From: JAFGIN01 sp050301235
Lineage (GTDB): Bacteria > Fibrobacterota > Chitinivibrionia > Chitinivibrionales > Chitinispirillaceae
Direction of reading: 5' to 3'
Length of the DNA: 6,499 nt
Assembly (NCBI GenBank): GCA_050301235.1
Contig: JBNKZD010000020.1
Location: 1 to 6,499, forward strand
Each line of letters begins with the position of its first letter. Position 1 is the stretch's first letter. A program made the translations under genes and the position numbers. The notes under the pieces were generated by a model that was not told where the DNA came from, searched no databases, and saw only the letters and a list, made by a program, of their open reading frames with translations. This document shows, piece after piece, positions 3,969 through 6,499 of the stretch.

Positions 3969-6176
3969 ATGAGAATTGCACACGTTAAACGTTTATCAGA
4001 TAATTCTTGGGCGGAACCCCATTGGTTAGACCAGCATTTGAATGGAACAGCAGATTTAGCTGCATCCTTTGCGAAAAAATTCGATTCAGAACAATGGGGT
4101 AGATTACTTGGATTAGGGCATGATACTGGAAAATCTACTGAGAAGTGGCAAAACTACCTCAAAATAGTAAGTGGTTATGATGAGGAAGCACACCTTGAAG
4201 GTAAATCCGGCAAACTTGACCATTCTGCACCAGGTGCTAAGTTGGCTGAAGAGGTTTTTGGGAAGGGGATCGGCCGTGTACTAAGTTACTGTATTGCAGG
4301 CCATCACGCTGGTATGCCAGATTGGTACCCAGATGAAGCCGGGGCACATAGTTCATTATCAAGTCGCTTATCAGCAGCAATTACAAATGAAATTCCAGTT
4401 TCGATTAAAGAGACCTTAATGGCAGAAAAGAAACCAAATCTGCCTTTCCAGTTTGGTAGTGACTCTATCGAATTAGCACTTTGGATACGCTTACTTTTTT
4501 CAACTATTGTTGACGCAGATTTTTTAGATACTGAAAAGTATATGAATGTAAATAATGCTGGTTTACGTGGTGATTACTGCAATATGACGGAATTACTAGC
4601 GCGTTTTAATTTATATATGGATGTTAAAACAAAAAATGCACCGCAAACAGCTGTAAATACTATCCGCCAGGCTGTTCTTGCAGATTGCAGAGACGCTGCT
4701 TCTAAAAATCCAGGAATATTTTCATTAAATGTTCCAACAGGTGGAGGGAAAACTCTTTCAAGTTTAGCGTTTGCTCTTGAACATGCAGTTAAAAATAACT
4801 TTGACAGAGTAATTTATGTCATACCATATACAAGCATTATTGAACAGAATGCAGATGTTTTTCGAGATGTACTTGGTGATGATCAGGTTGTGGAACACCA
4901 TTCCAGTATTGGGGACAATGAAAATGATTTAAAAAGTCGATTAGCTACTGAAAACTGGGATGCGCCTGTAATTGTCACCACCTCTGTTCAGTTTTTTGAA
5001 TCCCTGTTTGCTTCAAAGACTAGTCGATGTCGCAAGCTTCATAATATTGTAAGAAGTGTCGTTGTACTTGATGAAGCACAGCTGGTCCCAGTTGATTACC
5101 TAAGCCCAATTATTGAGGCAATGAGGTTTCTTAGCGAAAGATATCATGTTACTTTTGTAATTTCAACTGCAACACAACCAGCATTTGAAACTCGAGAAGG
5201 TTTCCGTGGTTTCAAAAAAGATTCCGTATATGAGATAGTAAAAGATGTTCCGAATTTATTCAAATCGTTGGAACGGGTTGAGGTTAAATATCCTTCTGAT
5301 TTCCAGAAACCAGATAATTGGAATATGATAGCGGAAGATGTTAAAAAACATAATCGTGTATTATGTGTCGTTTCTGATAGGAAAAGTTGCCGTGAACTGC
5401 ATAAACTGATGCCAGCAGGCACTTATCACCTATCTGCACTGATGTGTGGACAACATCGGAGTGACATCATTGCTGAAATCAAAAAGCAATTGAAACAAAA
5501 TATTCCTGTTCGTGTTATTAGTACTCAACTAGTTGAAGCTGGTGTTGACCTCGATTTTCCTGTTGTATACCGAGCGATGGCAGGCCTTGATTCAATAGCA
5601 CAGGCTGCTGGTCGATGCAATCGTGAAGGCATGCTCCAGAAAAAGGGTGAAGTAATAATATTTGTTCCCCCTAAAAATACCCCACCGGGTATTCTAAGAA
5701 AAGCAGCTGAAACAACAGAAATTTTATTAAAGACCGGTGTTCAAAATCCACTTCATTATTCAAATTTTGTAACTTTTTTCAGTGAATTGTATTGGAAGGC
5801 AAGATCTCTGGATAAGCACGATATCATTAAAAAATTAACTCCTGACACTACTGATTGTGCAATTCAATTTAGAACAGCTGCAATGAAATTTAAAATTATT
5901 GACGATACAATGCAACGTTCAATCATTGTACCTTACCGTAATGGTATGTCTTATATAGAAACGTTAAAAAAGATTGGGCCAGAGCGCTATCTAATGAGAA
6001 AACTACAAAGGTACACAGTTAATGTCTACACGCGGGATTTTGCTCTGATGCTTAATCGAGGTTCAATCGAAGAGATCTTACCTGACATCTTTGTCCTTGT
6101 AACTAACGAATATGATGAACAAATAGGATTGTGGATTGATGATATTCCAGACAATCCGGATCTATTTATAATGTAA
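3969..6176 (+). CDS. cas3: Type I-C CRISPR-associated helicase/nuclease Cas3
   Basis: This is a complete 735-residue Cas3, recruited by Cascade at a target to nick, unwind and degrade the non-target DNA strand. The N-terminal HD nuclease domain shows H23, the H51-D52 pair in LGLGHDTGKS, H85-S, H112-H113 in IAGHHAG and D182/D184 in VDADF. The SF2 helicase core follows. Motif I is PTGGGKT (256-262), motif II is D368-E-A-Q371, motif III is STATQP (399-404), motif V is TQLVEAGVD (519-527) and motif VI is QAAGRCNREG (545-554). The C-terminal region (about 650-735) resembles the Cas3 C-terminal domain. No frameshift or missing key residue is visible, so the enzyme is probably active. The ATG has a good ribosome binding site (AGAGGGA, 3957-3963). 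A cas5c gene follows after 36 nt on the same strand, the usual type I-C order; this adjacency and the overall length support subtype I-C. It is the first gene of the operon. Confidence 0.96.
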   Translation: MRIAHVKRLSDNSWAEPHWLDQHLNGTADLAASFAKKFDSEQWGRLLGLGHDTGKSTEKWQNYLKIVSGYDEEAHLEGKSGKLDHSAPGAKLAEEVFGKGIGRVLSYCIAGHHAGMPDWYPDEAGAHSSLSSRLSAAITNEIPVSIKETLMAEKKPNLPFQFGSDSIELALWIRLLFSTIVDADFLDTEKYMNVNNAGLRGDYCNMTELLARFNLYMDVKTKNAPQTAVNTIRQAVLADCRDAASKNPGIFSLNVPTGGGKTLSSLAFALEHAVKNNFDRVIYVIPYTSIIEQNADVFRDVLGDDQVVEHHSSIGDNENDLKSRLATENWDAPVIVTTSVQFFESLFASKTSRCRKLHNIVRSVVVLDEAQLVPVDYLSPIIEAMRFLSERYHVTFVISTATQPAFETREGFRGFKKDSVYEIVKDVPNLFKSLERVEVKYPSDFQKPDNWNMIAEDVKKHNRVLCVVSDRKSCRELHKLMPAGTYHLSALMCGQHRSDIIAEIKKQLKQNIPVRVISTQLVEAGVDLDFPVVYRAMAGLDSIAQAAGRCNREGMLQKKGEVIIFVPPKNTPPGILRKAAETTEILLKTGVQNPLHYSNFVTFFSELYWKARSLDKHDIIKKLTPDTTDCAIQFRTAAMKFKIIDDTMQRSIIVPYRNGMSYIETLKKIGPERYLMRKLQRYTVNVYTRDFALMLNRGSIEEILPDIFVLVTNEYDEQIGLWIDDIPDNPDLFIM

Positions 6177-6212
6177 ATTATGTGAACTATTTCTTTAACA
6201 AATGGAGTAATG

Positions 6213-6499
6213 ATGAAAAACTGGTGTCTTGAAGTGTGGGGTGATTATGCATGCTTCACACGCCCCGAAATGAAAGTGGAGCGTGTCAGCTATGACGTTA
6301 TTACACCCTCCGCCGCACGTGCAATTTTTGAAGCAATACTCTGGAAACCGGCGATTCGCTGGAATATTGCAAAAATAGAAATTCTAAATCCTATAAAATG
6401 GGTTTCTGTAAGAAGAAATGAGGTCGGCAAAAAATTCAGCGGTCCGTCAGCAGACATGTTGAATAACGGAACAGGTAAACCACTCGGTTTTTTTATTGA
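6213..6499 (+). CDS. cas5c: Type I-C Cas5c (Cas5d), 5' part, cut by the window end
   Basis: The first 95 codons of cas5c are open to the window edge. In type I-C systems, which lack Cas6, this protein cuts pre-crRNA at the repeat hairpin and stays bound to the 5' handle in Cascade. The sequence is typical: LEVWGDYACFTRPEMKVERV, then SYDVITPSAARAIFEAI, WKPAIRW, and a KIEILNPIKW-VSVRRNEV segment. Two ATGs are adjacent (6210 and 6213); the GGAG at 6204-6207 is better spaced for 6213. The gene begins 36 nt after the cas3 stop and is surely co-transcribed with it. The residue just before WKP is Leu43, where the Bacillus halodurans enzyme has its catalytic Tyr46. The later Lys-His pair of that enzyme would lie beyond the window. 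cas8c, cas7, cas4, cas1 and cas2 are expected next. Confidence 0.93.
   Translation, partial: MKNWCLEVWGDYACFTRPEMKVERVSYDVITPSAARAIFEAILWKPAIRWNIAKIEILNPIKWVSVRRNEVGKKFSGPSADMLNNGTGKPLGFFI

Noticed and set aside
5070..5081. DEAQ instead of DEAD/DEAH in Cas3 motif II
   Set aside because: To my knowledge, DEAQ in a LDEAQ context is common among type I-C Cas3 proteins, so it is not an unusual loss of a key residue.
5144..5422. Reverse-strand open frame of 92 codons within cas3
   Set aside because: It is antisense to the conserved helicase core and has no protein-like features of its own.

Overview
The window appears to come from a Gram-negative environmental bacterium of moderately low G+C content. 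The main clue is a protein with a PEP-CTERM sorting tail, a signal found in Gram-negative bacteria that make an exosortase and exopolysaccharide. The sequence does not identify the genus.

Layout: (1) Positions 120-932 encode a secreted PEP-CTERM protein with a beta-sandwich-like ectodomain. (2) Positions 933-1337 hold no convincing gene, only a few weak inverted repeats. (3) Positions 1338-3892 are a scrambled accessory patch. It begins with the N-terminal part of an unrecognised gene that starts at TTG. Next is an intact GxxExxY-family gene (PD-(D/E)XK-like) bounded by TGTCTGAAC...GGATT repeats in direct and inverted orientation. The probable C-terminal remnant of the interrupted gene follows (2154-2315), then a truncated second GxxExxY copy, then an intact DUF1016/YhcG-type PD-(D/E)XK nuclease gene. 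Last come a degenerate repeat end and a second copy of the same 3' gene end (DWIGEFEEKYG). The DUF1016 gene carries an almost perfect 35-nt palindrome that is translated in frame in its interdomain linker. (4) Positions 3969-6499 are the start of a type I-C CRISPR-Cas operon: a complete cas3 (HD nuclease plus SF2 helicase), then the first 95 codons of cas5c, which runs off the window. No CRISPR array lies in the window. In type I-C loci it normally follows cas2, which would be downstream.

How the parts relate: Cas3 and Cas5c belong to one interference module. Cas5c processes pre-crRNA and joins Cascade, and Cas3 unwinds and degrades the target. The nuclease-like genes upstream look like a hotspot of small inserted cassettes rather than members of the cas operon: they have their own ribosome binding sites, lie among repeats and gene debris, and a roughly 190-nt gap separates them from cas3. 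The most unusual features are the repeat-bounded GxxExxY cassette that appears to split a host gene, the duplicated 3' gene end flanking the DUF1016 unit, and the palindrome inside the DUF1016 coding sequence.
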